A stretch of DNA of 37,252 nucleotides from a virus. The notes beneath the pieces are model-generated. The model saw only the letters and a program-made list of their open reading frames with translations. It was not told where the DNA came from and did not search any database. The DNA is taken from the IMG/VR virus record IMGVR_UViG_3300036985_006613, positions 1 through 37,252 of that record. The stretch is one strand, 5' to 3'. The position numbers and the translations under genes are program-made. Shown piece by piece: positions 15,279-23,176 of the stretch. How positions within the stretch are numbered: the stretch's first letter is position 1; each line of letters begins with the position of its first letter.

Positions 15279-16142
15279 ATGCCTCAACACATGCTGATCC
15301 GTTTTGGCCTAAACGGAGATTTAACCCTCAAATTTCAAATACGTGATACACCTGTAGCAGAATTATGGGTTGAGCGTATGCAAGCCCGCAGACATTACCC
15401 ATTGGATCATCCAGACAGATTTTACGGGTTTGGCACCCTTGAGCAAGAACAACTTCGCGCAGTTGAGTACATCCAACAATGTATTAGAACAATCAACTCA
15501 CACGAATCTCTTGTACAAAGACCGTTTGAGTACACACAGGACTGCCTCAATTACTTGCACAACATATTTGAACAACACCACGGACTGCTAGATCAACAAA
15601 ACAGTGATTATTGGCTTCGTGCCCCGGAGTCGGTCAGAAAAGCACTGGCTGATTTAAACTTGGCCGTGCATAGATGTGAAAGCGTGTGGTCTGGTACCAA
15701 TCCAAGATTTGTTTGCACCTGGTATGGCATGCCTAAAACACAACAACTATCTTTGGAATTGCAAGATCGACATACTGCCAGTCAAGTTGAGTTTGGCACT
15801 GTGTATCTAAACTATTGTGAAATTGGAAAAACTGTTGAGGATTTGGCCAACGATAACGATAAGTACATAAGTGATAATGCGTTTCGACCATTTAGTCATT
15901 ACAGCGCCGACTTTAATGTACAATTTCGAGATCGAGATCTTACAATCAAGTATGATAAAATTCAAAAGTATATTGACCAGCATTGTGACTTTTTCGTTGC
16001 TCGCGGCATCACAACCGTGTATAATACACAAGCAAGACCCATAAGATTACCAGTTGCAGATTTAGTTTACAACAGCAACCAAGAACAAATATTATTCCAA
16101 ATTGCACAACGGCAATGGGTACAACAAGTGACAATAGAATGA
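15279..16142 (+). CDS. Unknown conserved-looking phage protein upstream of uvsW
   Basis: The 287-residue protein is not recognised. It is soluble, with several Trp, Tyr and His residues and no signal or membrane segment. The middle region (residues about 60-125) looks helical and the C-terminal half beta-rich (VEFGTVYLNYCEIGKT, FNVQFRDRDLTIKYD). It is the first gene of a sigma-70 unit that continues into uvsW, which it overlaps by 4 nt (ATGA), suggesting early function in replication, repair or takeover. The ATG coincides with the predicted transcription start; an alternative ATG at 15291 also lacks a ribosome binding site. Confidence 0.75.
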   Translation: MPQHMLIRFGLNGDLTLKFQIRDTPVAELWVERMQARRHYPLDHPDRFYGFGTLEQEQLRAVEYIQQCIRTINSHESLVQRPFEYTQDCLNYLHNIFEQHHGLLDQQNSDYWLRAPESVRKALADLNLAVHRCESVWSGTNPRFVCTWYGMPKTQQLSLELQDRHTASQVEFGTVYLNYCEIGKTVEDLANDNDKYISDNAFRPFSHYSADFNVQFRDRDLTIKYDKIQKYIDQHCDFFVARGITTVYNTQARPIRLPVADLVYNSNQEQILFQIAQRQWVQQVTIE

Positions 16143-17608
16143 AAAGATGCACCATACAAATTCGAGATGAAGTAAACATCAAGCTAGAGGGCATAGATTT
16201 GGATGTGCGTAAGGCCTTGGTCAATGCATTCAAGTATGATATACCATATGCACGATATTTGCCGGCAGTGAGACTGGGGCGGTGGGATGGTAAAGTCAGT
16301 TACTTTCAGCTGGGCGGTAGCACATACACCAATCTGTTGCCAGAAATCATACCCATCTTAGAACGCTACAATTACGATATTGAACTGGATGATCAAAGAG
16401 AATACTCTACTACATTTGAATTTACACAGGTAACACAAGATACATTTGCTGACAAGACCTGGCCATCTAATCATCCACAAGCAGGGCAACCCATCAAGTT
16501 ACGTGATTACCAAGTTGAGATTGTCAACAATTTTTTAGGCAATCCTCAATGTATACAAGAAGTAGCAACAGGTGCAGGCAAAACAATCATGACTGCTGCA
16601 CTCAGTTGGTCAGTTGGGCAATATGGGCGAAGTATTGTAATTGTTCCTAACAAGAGTCTTGTCACACAAACTGAAAAGGATTACATCAACCTTGAACTTG
16701 ATGTTGGGGTTTACTTTGGCGACCGAAAAGAATTTGGAAAACAACATACCATTTGCACCTGGCAAAGTTTAAATGTGTTACTTAAGAATACTAAATTGGG
16801 AGTAGGTGATTGCACAATTCAAGACTTTATTCAAGATGTAGTGTGTGTGATGGTGGATGAAGTACATATGGCCAAAGCAGATGCATTAAAGACTCTGCTG
16901 ACTGGTGTGATGGCGAGAGTGCCAATTCGGTGGGGATTGACTGGGACAATACCAAAAGAGAAGTTTGAAAGCCAGAGTTTGTTGGTCAGTCTAGGTCCTG
17001 TTATAAGCAAATTAGCAGCCAGTGAACTTCAGGATCGAGGCGTGTTGGCACAGTGTCATGTGAACATTGTGCAGTTGGTGGATCATGTGGAATATCGAGA
17101 CTATCAAAGTGAACTTAAATATTTGTTAGAAGAGTCCGGCAGATTAGATACCATGTCCGAACTCATCCGCAAGGTTAACGAAACTGGTAACACCCTTGTG
17201 TTGGTTGACCGGACTGAGTGTGGTAGACAATTGGTAGAACGACTGGGTGATAAATCTGTGTTTGTATCGGGTGCCACCAAGGGTAAAGAAAGACAAGAAC
17301 ATTATGACCAAGTGGCCGATGCAACAGATAAAATCATTGTGGCAACTTATGGTGTGGCTGCTGTGGGTATTAACATTCCCCGTATTTTTAATTTGGTGCT
17401 TATTGAACCAGGCAAGAGCTTTGTTAGAGTCATTCAGTCGATTGGCCGTGGTATACGCAAAGCAGAAGATAAAGATCACGTGCAAATCTGGGATATTACT
17501 AGCACTTGTAAATTTGCCCGACGGCATCTTACTAAACGCAAGGTGTTTTATCGTGAAGCAAATTATCCGTTTACCCAAGAAAAATTAGAATGGATGAAAA
17601 TTAAATAA
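16139..17608 (+). CDS. uvsW: UvsW-type DNA/RNA helicase
   Basis: I start at the ATG at 16139 (MKRCTIQIRDE, 489 residues), which overlaps the previous stop as ATGA; the frame upstream to 16115 is unlikely. The N-terminal domain is the UvsW substrate-binding domain (KYDIPYARYLPAVRLGRWDGKV). It is followed by an SF2 core with Walker A ATGAGKT (143-149), DEVH (240-243), WGLTGTI and the C-terminal arginine-finger motif QSIGRGIRK. UvsW unwinds branched recombination intermediates and R-loops and regresses forks. T4 UvsW is 503 residues, so this is full length. Confidence 0.9.
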   Translation: MKRCTIQIRDEVNIKLEGIDLDVRKALVNAFKYDIPYARYLPAVRLGRWDGKVSYFQLGGSTYTNLLPEIIPILERYNYDIELDDQREYSTTFEFTQVTQDTFADKTWPSNHPQAGQPIKLRDYQVEIVNNFLGNPQCIQEVATGAGKTIMTAALSWSVGQYGRSIVIVPNKSLVTQTEKDYINLELDVGVYFGDRKEFGKQHTICTWQSLNVLLKNTKLGVGDCTIQDFIQDVVCVMVDEVHMAKADALKTLLTGVMARVPIRWGLTGTIPKEKFESQSLLVSLGPVISKLAASELQDRGVLAQCHVNIVQLVDHVEYRDYQSELKYLLEESGRLDTMSELIRKVNETGNTLVLVDRTECGRQLVERLGDKSVFVSGATKGKERQEHYDQVADATDKIIVATYGVAAVGINIPRIFNLVLIEPGKSFVRVIQSIGRGIRKAEDKDHVQIWDITSTCKFARRHLTKRKVFYREANYPFTQEKLEWMKIK

Positions 17609-17611
17609 TGG

Positions 17612-17640
17612 TTGACTTTGTTACATAAACATTGTATTAT
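17612..17640 (+). promoter_or_regulatory. Sigma-70 promoter, leaderless
   Basis: TTGACT (17612-17617), 17 nt and TATTAT (17635-17640) give +1 at 17647, exactly the A of ATGCGAATACTG. The longer frame starting at 17632 begins inside this promoter and is therefore rejected. Confidence 0.75.
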
Positions 17641-17646
17641 ACAACT

Positions 17647-18147
17647 ATGCGAATACTGACACTAGACAACCAACACTACGACTTGAATCAATTGCCCGAT
17701 GAGGTGGACGATTTAAGATTTTCAATATTGGACAACTCTAATCCTGCTGATCCGGACTACTATTTTATCCCATTAATCTTCTTGGAAAATTTTAACAGCC
17801 CTGCCTTGGTACTGCGAATTGGTGACGCCACTATTAAAATGCCCATGGATTGGCAGGTATTAATTGGAGAACCCGAAGTAGGTGACCTAGAAGTCTTACC
17901 ATTAACATCAATTAATGATCGCGGATTTAAAGTATTTCAATTCAACCCACTCAGCAGTTTTAGACCCAGCTTTCCCGACATTGAAATTTTAGACGTGTAT
18001 CACGAGGTATCGTGGTATGCCCCAAAACTCAAGAATGGCCAGATGCTTGCAGTTCCAATTACCAATGGATCAAAACCTGATTGTGTTTATTTTGTCAAAG
18101 ACATCAGTCGCAACTGCGAGATAGTTGACTACAACAAAGCGTGGTGA
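17647..18147 (+). CDS. Conserved T4-like protein of unknown function
   Basis: The 166-residue product starts MRILTLDNQHYDLNQLP. It is beta-rich and acidic, with phrases such as YYFIPLIFLENFNSPALVLRIGD, MPMDWQVLIGEP, and LEVLPLTSINDRGFKVFQFNPL that I associate with a conserved gene of T4-like phages of aquatic bacteria. I cannot name a function. It leads an early unit of small replication-region genes ending in gp62 and the zinc-finger protein. The start is fixed by the sigma-70 site just upstream. Confidence 0.75.
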   Translation: MRILTLDNQHYDLNQLPDEVDDLRFSILDNSNPADPDYYFIPLIFLENFNSPALVLRIGDATIKMPMDWQVLIGEPEVGDLEVLPLTSINDRGFKVFQFNPLSSFRPSFPDIEILDVYHEVSWYAPKLKNGQMLAVPITNGSKPDCVYFVKDISRNCEIVDYNKAW

Positions 18148-18148
18148 T

Positions 18149-18394
18149 ATGGGATCACTAACACCGGACGCAACTTACATATACGAGCGTAATGAAAGCA
18201 CAGTTTACGCTAGAGAAATAGGTGCTCACCCCAGCACACGAAAAGAAATTGGATGGGATTTTGAACCATTACACCATCACATGATGGATGACAAACTGTG
18301 GGGTGAAATTAGAAGAGCCGCCCGGACAAACCCCACTTTACAAGATGCACTGGATCATGCTATAATGTTATATAAATTAACAAAACATGAGTGA
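18149..18394 (+). CDS. Small conserved protein upstream of gp62
   Basis: The ATG at 18149, one base after the previous stop, gives 81 residues (MGSLTPDATYIYERNES). The frame up to 18125 overlaps the preceding gene and adds nothing conserved-looking. The protein has an N-terminal beta part with the YIYER and VYAREIG strands, then a helical C-terminus (LWGEIRRAARTNPTLQDALDHAIMLYKLTK). It overlaps gp62 by 8 nt. Function unknown. Confidence 0.7.
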   Translation: MGSLTPDATYIYERNESTVYAREIGAHPSTRKEIGWDFEPLHHHMMDDKLWGEIRRAARTNPTLQDALDHAIMLYKLTKHE

Positions 18395-18821
18395 CCGACT
18401 ACACATCATCAACGAGATGCGACAACTGGATCGCAAGAACAGACGGTTTTACGACGAGCTCACACCCGACGAACGAAAACAGTTTTCTTTGTTTCCAATG
18501 ATACGTTGGATGTCAGATGTGGACGGTAGTCGAGACTTGAAAGAGTTTTATGTGATATCTACCAACCAACGTTTTAACAAACACTTTTTTGATCTGCATA
18601 AACATCCCAAACTACAATGGTTATTGGCCACCACAGTAAGTCCAAACATGGGCACACCAAGACATAACTGGATTGGCCTTAAAAAGAAAGAACCCGGTGT
18701 CGGCAGTATTAAAAAGCAATTGACAGAGTTATTCCCGCATTATAAAACTGACGAAATTGATCTGTTGGCATCAATGACTACAAAGAAAGAACTTGATCAA
18801 TACATCAAGCAACATGGCTGA
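18387..18821 (+). CDS. 62: gp62-like clamp-loader small subunit
   Basis: The 144-residue protein resembles the short gp62 versions in T4-like phages of aquatic bacteria. Recognisable blocks are NRRFYDELTPDERKQFS, MIRWMSD, the EFYVISTNQRFNKHFF helix, PKLQWLLATTVSPNMG, RHNWIGLKKK and a C-terminal helix ending KELDQYIKQHG. gp62 pairs with four gp44 subunits to load the gp45 clamp for the polymerase. gp44, gp45 and the polymerase are not in this window. It overlaps the next gene by 8 nt. Confidence 0.7.
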   Translation: MSDRLHIINEMRQLDRKNRRFYDELTPDERKQFSLFPMIRWMSDVDGSRDLKEFYVISTNQRFNKHFFDLHKHPKLQWLLATTVSPNMGTPRHNWIGLKKKEPGVGSIKKQLTELFPHYKTDEIDLLASMTTKKELDQYIKQHG

Positions 18822-19503
18822 GACTCTGGGTAAATTTGTCTGTGAGTTTTGCAAAAAAGAGTTTGCACGTGAAAACAGCATTGCAGTTCACATGTGCGAG
18901 CCCAAGCGCCGACGAATGGAACAGAGTGAACGTGGTGTGCAGTTGGGCTTTCAAGCATACATTAAATTCTTTGAACTACAACATGGATCTGCAAAACTCA
19001 AAACGTTTGAAGACTTTTGTAACTCGTCTTACTATCGAGCATTTGTAAAGTTTGGACGCTATTGTGTAAACACACGAGTTATCAATCCTGCACAGTTCAT
19101 GATATGGTTGCTAAAGAACAACAAAAAGATAGACCGCTGGTGCAGTGATTCTATCTATACCGAATACCTGTTGTTTTATTTGCAAGCAGAAGCAGTGGCT
19201 GATGCATTGTCTCGGGCCGTTGAGTACAGCATCGATTGGAGTGAAAAAACCACACACCCGGCACACGATTGTTTGCGTTACGGTAACTCTAATGCATTGT
19301 GTCATGCAGTGACCACTGGAAAGATTAGTCCCTGGGTGATTTATAATTCAGCATCAGGACAGGAATTTTTAACCAATTTAGACACAGCACAAATAACCAT
19401 GGTATGGCCATACATCAACAGTGATGTGTGGACCAAACGATTTGCTAACTATTCATCAGATCAAGAATATGCCAAAGAGATATTAAAACAGGCGGGTTGG
19501 TAA
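18814..19503 (+). CDS. Zinc-finger-like protein of the replication region
   Basis: The start at 18814 (MAETLGKFVCEFC) gives 229 residues with an 8-nt overlap to gp62; the longer frame from 18793 is unlikely. Residues about 10-28 form a C2H2/C2HC-like finger (C-E-F-C, then H-M-C), and a basic stretch KRRRMEQ follows. The rest is helical, with many Tyr, Trp and Phe. DNA or RNA binding is suggested. It looks like a conserved companion of the clamp-loader gene in T4-like phages, but the role is not known to me. Confidence 0.7.
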   Translation: MAETLGKFVCEFCKKEFARENSIAVHMCEPKRRRMEQSERGVQLGFQAYIKFFELQHGSAKLKTFEDFCNSSYYRAFVKFGRYCVNTRVINPAQFMIWLLKNNKKIDRWCSDSIYTEYLLFYLQAEAVADALSRAVEYSIDWSEKTTHPAHDCLRYGNSNALCHAVTTGKISPWVIYNSASGQEFLTNLDTAQITMVWPYINSDVWTKRFANYSSDQEYAKEILKQAGW

Positions 19504-20315
19504 TGACTAAAAAATTAGTCGGCATTGGAGATAGTTTGGAATTTCCGTTAATCTATTGTAATGGTGATAGTTATAGTGATGAAAATTATCATGCAATTCT
19601 AAAAGGTCAAACTTACTCGCATGTGGTCAACAACCATTTTAATGGATATGTAATTAACAGAGCAATTTCGGGCAGTTGTAACAGACGTATAATTAGAACA
19701 TCAGTTCATGACCTGATTCAGCAACGACAAGTCAATCCCACACAAAAAATAATTGCACTGATTGGCCTCTCGTTTGAGTTGCGTTCTGAATTATGGGAAG
19801 AGAATACAGTAGCAAAGCATGAACAAGAATCACAGTTTTGTACTCATATCTTCACAAAAACAAACAACTGGCGGGACCTACTACTTAAAGGAGTAGATAT
19901 TTTAGATAAAACAAACCAGTTCAGGGCAGATAAAGCGTTCTTTGACAAATACAGTCAAGGTCGCGCATATTATTATAGTCCGCATGCCGAACGAGCTAAC
20001 TTGCTATGTGATTGCGTAATGTTCCAATCACTGATGAAAATTTTGGACATTGAATTTTTAATGTTCCAATCTCCAAAAGCAGAAAAATTAGAATCTGAGT
20101 ATCTTGTTGATTTTTTTAAATCTCAACTTGATACTCGCAACTTTTTTGATTTTGAGAATTTTGGATTTGTTGATTGGTGCCATCAACAAGGATTTGTGCC
20201 ATTGGATTTTTTAGATTGTCCAGAGATTGGACATCCACACGCTATTGCACATCGGGCGTTTGCTGAACAAATTCTTATACCGCATTTTGAAAGATTAAAA
20301 CAGTCGGGGTGGTAA
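19503..20315 (+). CDS. SGNH/GDSL hydrolase-like protein
   Basis: The ATG at 19503 overlaps the previous stop (TAATG). The 270-residue product has block [13 protein letters not shown] (nucleophile Ser), block [13 protein letters not shown], and a C-terminal [13 protein letters not shown] segment that can supply the Asp and His of the triad. SGNH enzymes in phages typically act on ester or acetyl groups of sugars. The gene is AT-rich and sits immediately upstream of kdsA, which suggests a surface-sugar role. A second SGNH-type gene lies at 24144. Confidence 0.65.
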   Translation: MTKKLVGIGDSLEFPLIYCNGDSYSDENYHAILKGQTYSHVVNNHFNGYVINRAISGSCNRRIIRTSVHDLIQQRQVNPTQKIIALIGLSFELRSELWEENTVAKHEQESQFCTHIFTKTNNWRDLLLKGVDILDKTNQFRADKAFFDKYSQGRAYYYSPHAERANLLCDCVMFQSLMKILDIEFLMFQSPKAEKLESEYLVDFFKSQLDTRNFFDFENFGFVDWCHQQGFVPLDFLDCPEIGHPHAIAHRAFAEQILIPHFERLKQSGW

Positions 20316-20316
20316 C

Positions 20317-21144
20317 ATAAAAACTATTGAACTTGATTATTTTACAATTGGCAACAACCAACCATTGACCGTGATTGCTGGACCGTGTCAAATTGAAGAC
20401 TTAGCTCATGCCGTGGCTATGGCCTCAGAAGTAAAACGCATTTGCAACGACTTAAATGTTCAATTCATTTACAAAAGTAGTTTTGACAAAGCAAATAGAA
20501 CCAGTATAAGCACCACCCGTGGTGTGGGTATGGAACAAGGATTGGAAATTTTAAAAACAGTTAGTTCCAAAATTGGTGTCCCTACAATCACAGACATACA
20601 CGAATCATCGCAGGCCGGTGTTGTGGCCCAATCAGTTGACCTACTACAAATTCCGGCATTTTTATGCAGACAAACTGATTTGCTGTTGGCTGCCGGGGCC
20701 ACTGGCCGGCCTATCAATGTTAAAAAAGGTCAATTTTTAGCACCATGGGATATGAAAAATGTTGCAGAAAAAATTGCATCAACTGGCAATCACAATATCA
20801 TGCTGTGTGAAAGAGGTCATAGTCACGGATACAATGATCTTGTGGTGGACATGCGCAGTTTACCTATCATGGCAAGTACTGGTTATCCTGTGGTGTTTGA
20901 CTGCACTCATAGTGTTCAACAGCCCGGCAAGCTGGGTGACAAGTCTGGGGGAGACAGAACCATGGTGCCTTTTCTAGCTCGGGCCGCAGCGGCCACTGGA
21001 TGTTTGAGTGCAGTTTTTATTGAAACTCACGAGAATCCCGACACAGCCCCCAGTGATGGTCCAAACATGATCCCATTGAAACAACTGAGAGGACTGATAG
21101 GTCAGTTGAATTTCATTCACAATAATGTTAGAAACTTTGTATGA
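20317..21144 (+). CDS. kdsA: Kdo-8-phosphate synthase
   Basis: KdsA condenses phosphoenolpyruvate with arabinose-5-phosphate, the committed step to Kdo. The reading frame shows [76 protein letters not shown] and FIETHENPD, all diagnostic. The Cys in IAGPC marks the metal-dependent class. The first standard start codon is a TTG at 20365, but that cuts off the N-terminal hairpin ([15 protein letters not shown]) typical of the family. No ATG, GTG or TTG precedes it before the upstream stop, so I extend to an ATA at 20317 preceded by GGGGTGG. The true start is uncertain. Confidence 0.8.
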   Translation: MKTIELDYFTIGNNQPLTVIAGPCQIEDLAHAVAMASEVKRICNDLNVQFIYKSSFDKANRTSISTTRGVGMEQGLEILKTVSSKIGVPTITDIHESSQAGVVAQSVDLLQIPAFLCRQTDLLLAAGATGRPINVKKGQFLAPWDMKNVAEKIASTGNHNIMLCERGHSHGYNDLVVDMRSLPIMASTGYPVVFDCTHSVQQPGKLGDKSGGDRTMVPFLARAAAATGCLSAVFIETHENPDTAPSDGPNMIPLKQLRGLIGQLNFIHNNVRNFV

Positions 21145-21710
21145 GTGCTGATATTGATATTGACTTTGCCAATCGCGAACATATACTGAAACTGATTGAG
21201 TATACACCTGCACGACAAAGCAACGGAAAAAAACATAATTCAGGTGTGTATGTCACAGACATTCCACAAGATCCTGTCAATCAATGTGCTGCCATAGACT
21301 ACGAACAAGCAGAGCAACGTGGCTATTTTAAAATAGACTTCTTGAACATGAGTGTGTATCAATTGGTCAAAAGCCCTGACCACTATCAAGAGATGTTGGC
21401 AGCTGCTCCGCCGTGGGATCGATTGTGGCAAGATAACACCTGGGCAAAGCAACTGGTACACATAGGCAACTATACTGACCTGTTAAAGAACATGCGTCCA
21501 AGCACCATACCACAAATGGCAGCTTTTATATCAATCATTAGACCAGGTAAATCACACTTACAAAACCAACCCTGGAAAGTTGTGTTTGACTCTGTATGGG
21601 ACAGCGACGATAGCAAAGGCTATACGTTTAAAAAATCTCACAGTTTATCTTATGCAATGCTGGTGAAGTTGCACATGAACTTGCTCACTCAACCCGCCGT
21701 ACCAGGGTGA
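21141..21710 (+). CDS. Miniature DnaE-like (C-family polymerase) protein
   Basis: The 189-residue protein reads as a condensed copy of the catalytic motifs of bacterial DNA polymerase III alpha. ADIDIDF (residues 3-9) corresponds to PDxDxDF with two catalytic aspartates. [12 protein letters not shown] matches the HxAGVV block, and [10 protein letters not shown] (61-70) matches the VKxDFLGL block with the third aspartate (Asp66). IRPGK resembles RPGP, and [11 protein letters not shown] matches NKSHAxxYAL. DnaE proteins exceed 1,000 residues, so the thumb, most of the fingers, PHP and tail parts are missing. It overlaps kdsA by 4 nt. It may be a non-replicative nucleotidyltransferase, a decoy or a remnant. 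Confidence 0.65.
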   Translation: MSADIDIDFANREHILKLIEYTPARQSNGKKHNSGVYVTDIPQDPVNQCAAIDYEQAEQRGYFKIDFLNMSVYQLVKSPDHYQEMLAAAPPWDRLWQDNTWAKQLVHIGNYTDLLKNMRPSTIPQMAAFISIIRPGKSHLQNQPWKVVFDSVWDSDDSKGYTFKKSHSLSYAMLVKLHMNLLTQPAVPG

Positions 21711-22062
21711 TTGATTTTCTCTTTGATTTTTTTCTAGTTATATCTAACAGGCTGCAAGTTGGCCCATGTAAAATTTCGAGATCTTTGTTTACAAATGTTC
21801 TTATGGTATAACGAAATTGCTCCCAGTCACCTCGTAAGAATATGTTTATAGGAATACTGCGATTTGACTCCCACCACCAGGTATTTGCCAATTCTAAAAA
21901 TATCAGTTTGTCAGCTTGAGCTAAAACTCCGCCAAAGTCATAGATAGTTGTAACTATATCGTCTCTATTCTGCACTATGCCCACATACTCTGTGTTTGCA
22001 TACACGCACAATGTGATAAACGGATACTTTTCCGTTAACTTGTCAAAGATATTATTGCCCAT
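21685..22062 (-). CDS. Conserved-looking small protein, divergent from a structural gene
   Basis: The 125-residue product mixes beta and alpha (ITLCVYANTEYVGIVQNRDD, TTIYDFG), then a Trp-rich stretch (NTWWWESNRSIPINIFLRGDWEQFRY) and a basic tail ([15 protein letters not shown]). No catalytic motif is evident. The gene looks like a member of a T4-like conserved family, but I cannot name it. Its end overlaps the DnaE-like gene by 26 nt on the opposite strand. Its start codon is part of the shared divergent promoter at 22060-22076. Confidence 0.65.
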   Translation of the reverse strand: MGNNIFDKLTEKYPFITLCVYANTEYVGIVQNRDDIVTTIYDFGGVLAQADKLIFLELANTWWWESNRSIPINIFLRGDWEQFRYTIRTFVNKDLEILHGPTCSLLDITRKKSKRKSITLVRRVE

Positions 22063-22076
22063 AAATATTGTTTATG
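22060..22076. promoter_or_regulatory. Bidirectional late-type promoter containing both start codons
   Basis: The 17-bp element CATAAATATTGTTTATG reads CATAAATA on the plus strand and CATAAACA on the minus strand. With T4 late spacing the two +1 sites are 22073 and 22063, each 1 nt before an ATG (22074 plus, 22062 minus). The CAT that starts each promoter octamer is the reverse complement of the opposite gene's ATG. Confidence 0.55.
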
Positions 22077-23141
22077 TATTCCACTACATCATACTTATAT
22101 CAGCAAATCACCAAGGTATTATTGATTGATACCAGCGGCGGATATTTCACAGCGAGGTACAACCCAGTGTACGCAAAACAACTAACAGTTAACAAGGGCG
22201 TGGATAACGTTCTTTTGTTTGAATTTATCAACCAGGAGGAAAAGCCGGTAAACATCACCGGCAGCACATTTGTGTTCCGAATGATCAGTCAAAATGGCGA
22301 TACATTATTACTCAGCAAGGCAATGACCATTCTCAGTGCCACACTTGGGCGTGTTAAGGTGGTATTGTCAACAGAAGATACCATTGATATGATAGCACAA
22401 CCGGCCAGCTATTCTATCCAACGATCAGCTGGAGACTATGTGCAGGCCGCATATACCGATGCAAACTCTGGCGCCAGAGCCGACTGTAATATTGTAGATA
22501 GCATACTACCGCAATTCCAGGACAGCACAAATCTATCAATCCCAACAATTTATGGACCAGCATCTTGGCCATCAACCCCTCCGGCAGGATGGCCAGATTG
22601 GGCGTTGAGCCCGCAACCACTAAACTATACCCATACTACTGAATTTTATTCCAGCAACATACCAACTCACGGCGCCAGCATGACCACCATTAAGATGGAT
22701 CTCACACATTTTACAGGAACAATCAAAGCACAAGGTGCCGATGACTATGAAGCAGTTTGGTATAATGTTACAGAAAGCACACAATATATGGATGCAACAG
22801 AAACCATATATCTTAATGTAGTGGGATTCCATCCGTTGATTCGAGTTGCACTGAATCAAAGTCAAGGATGGGGAGCGCAAGCAACTGCACAAGTAACAGA
22901 TGGAATAGTAACAGGAGTTACTGTGACTGATCCAGGAATGAATTATGTGGCCAATCCCAATGTGTTGATTGTGGGCAACGGTTCGGGCGCTCAGGCAGTT
23001 GCCCAACAATCTGGCGGGCTGGTCAATGGCATCACAGTCACTGATGGTGGAAATGGGTATCTGCCTATAACTTTTGGCAATACTACCATGGCCAGTGTGG
23101 TCATAAACAACGGAACTGTTACCAATTTGCTGTATCGTTGA
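22074..23141 (+). CDS. Virion structural protein, baseplate or fibre type
   Basis: The start at 22074 (MYSTTSYLYQQ, 355 residues) is chosen from the promoter position; the TTG at 22068 lies inside the promoter. The N-terminal domain (residues about 35-125) has the pattern LLFEFINQEEKPVNITGSTFVFRM, like the N-terminal beta-sandwich of baseplate upper proteins (BppU). The C-terminal part contains two repeats of the form GSGAQAVAQ...GLVNGITVTDGGNGY, a motif common in tail fibres and baseplate proteins. Late promoter use fits a virion role. Confidence 0.7.
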   Translation: MYSTTSYLYQQITKVLLIDTSGGYFTARYNPVYAKQLTVNKGVDNVLLFEFINQEEKPVNITGSTFVFRMISQNGDTLLLSKAMTILSATLGRVKVVLSTEDTIDMIAQPASYSIQRSAGDYVQAAYTDANSGARADCNIVDSILPQFQDSTNLSIPTIYGPASWPSTPPAGWPDWALSPQPLNYTHTTEFYSSNIPTHGASMTTIKMDLTHFTGTIKAQGADDYEAVWYNVTESTQYMDATETIYLNVVGFHPLIRVALNQSQGWGAQATAQVTDGIVTGVTVTDPGMNYVANPNVLIVGNGSGAQAVAQQSGGLVNGITVTDGGNGYLPITFGNTTMASVVINNGTVTNLLYR

Positions 23142-23170
23142 TTGCTTTTTGTCCAGCAATCTGTTATACT
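23142..23170 (+). promoter_or_regulatory. Sigma-70 promoter for primase, leaderless
   Basis: TTGCTT (23142-23147), 17 nt and TATACT (23165-23170) place +1 at 23177, the A of the primase ATG. The -35 overlaps the end of the upstream structural gene. Confidence 0.7.
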
Positions 23171-23176
23171 ATACAG

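Noticed and set aside
17632-17646. Five extra N-terminal codons of the gene at 17647
   Set aside because: They fall inside the -10 and spacer of the sigma-70 promoter, so they would not be transcribed from it.
22620-23159. Minus-strand frame of 179 codons opposite the structural gene
   Set aside because: Composition (many Cys, His, Ser and Ile) and lack of control signals mark it as an antisense shadow of a Thr/Asn/Gly-rich gene.
23138-23176. Longer primase start at 23138
   Set aside because: The extra 13 residues run through the promoter, and the family N-terminus is MLDIVSYLPAKRK.
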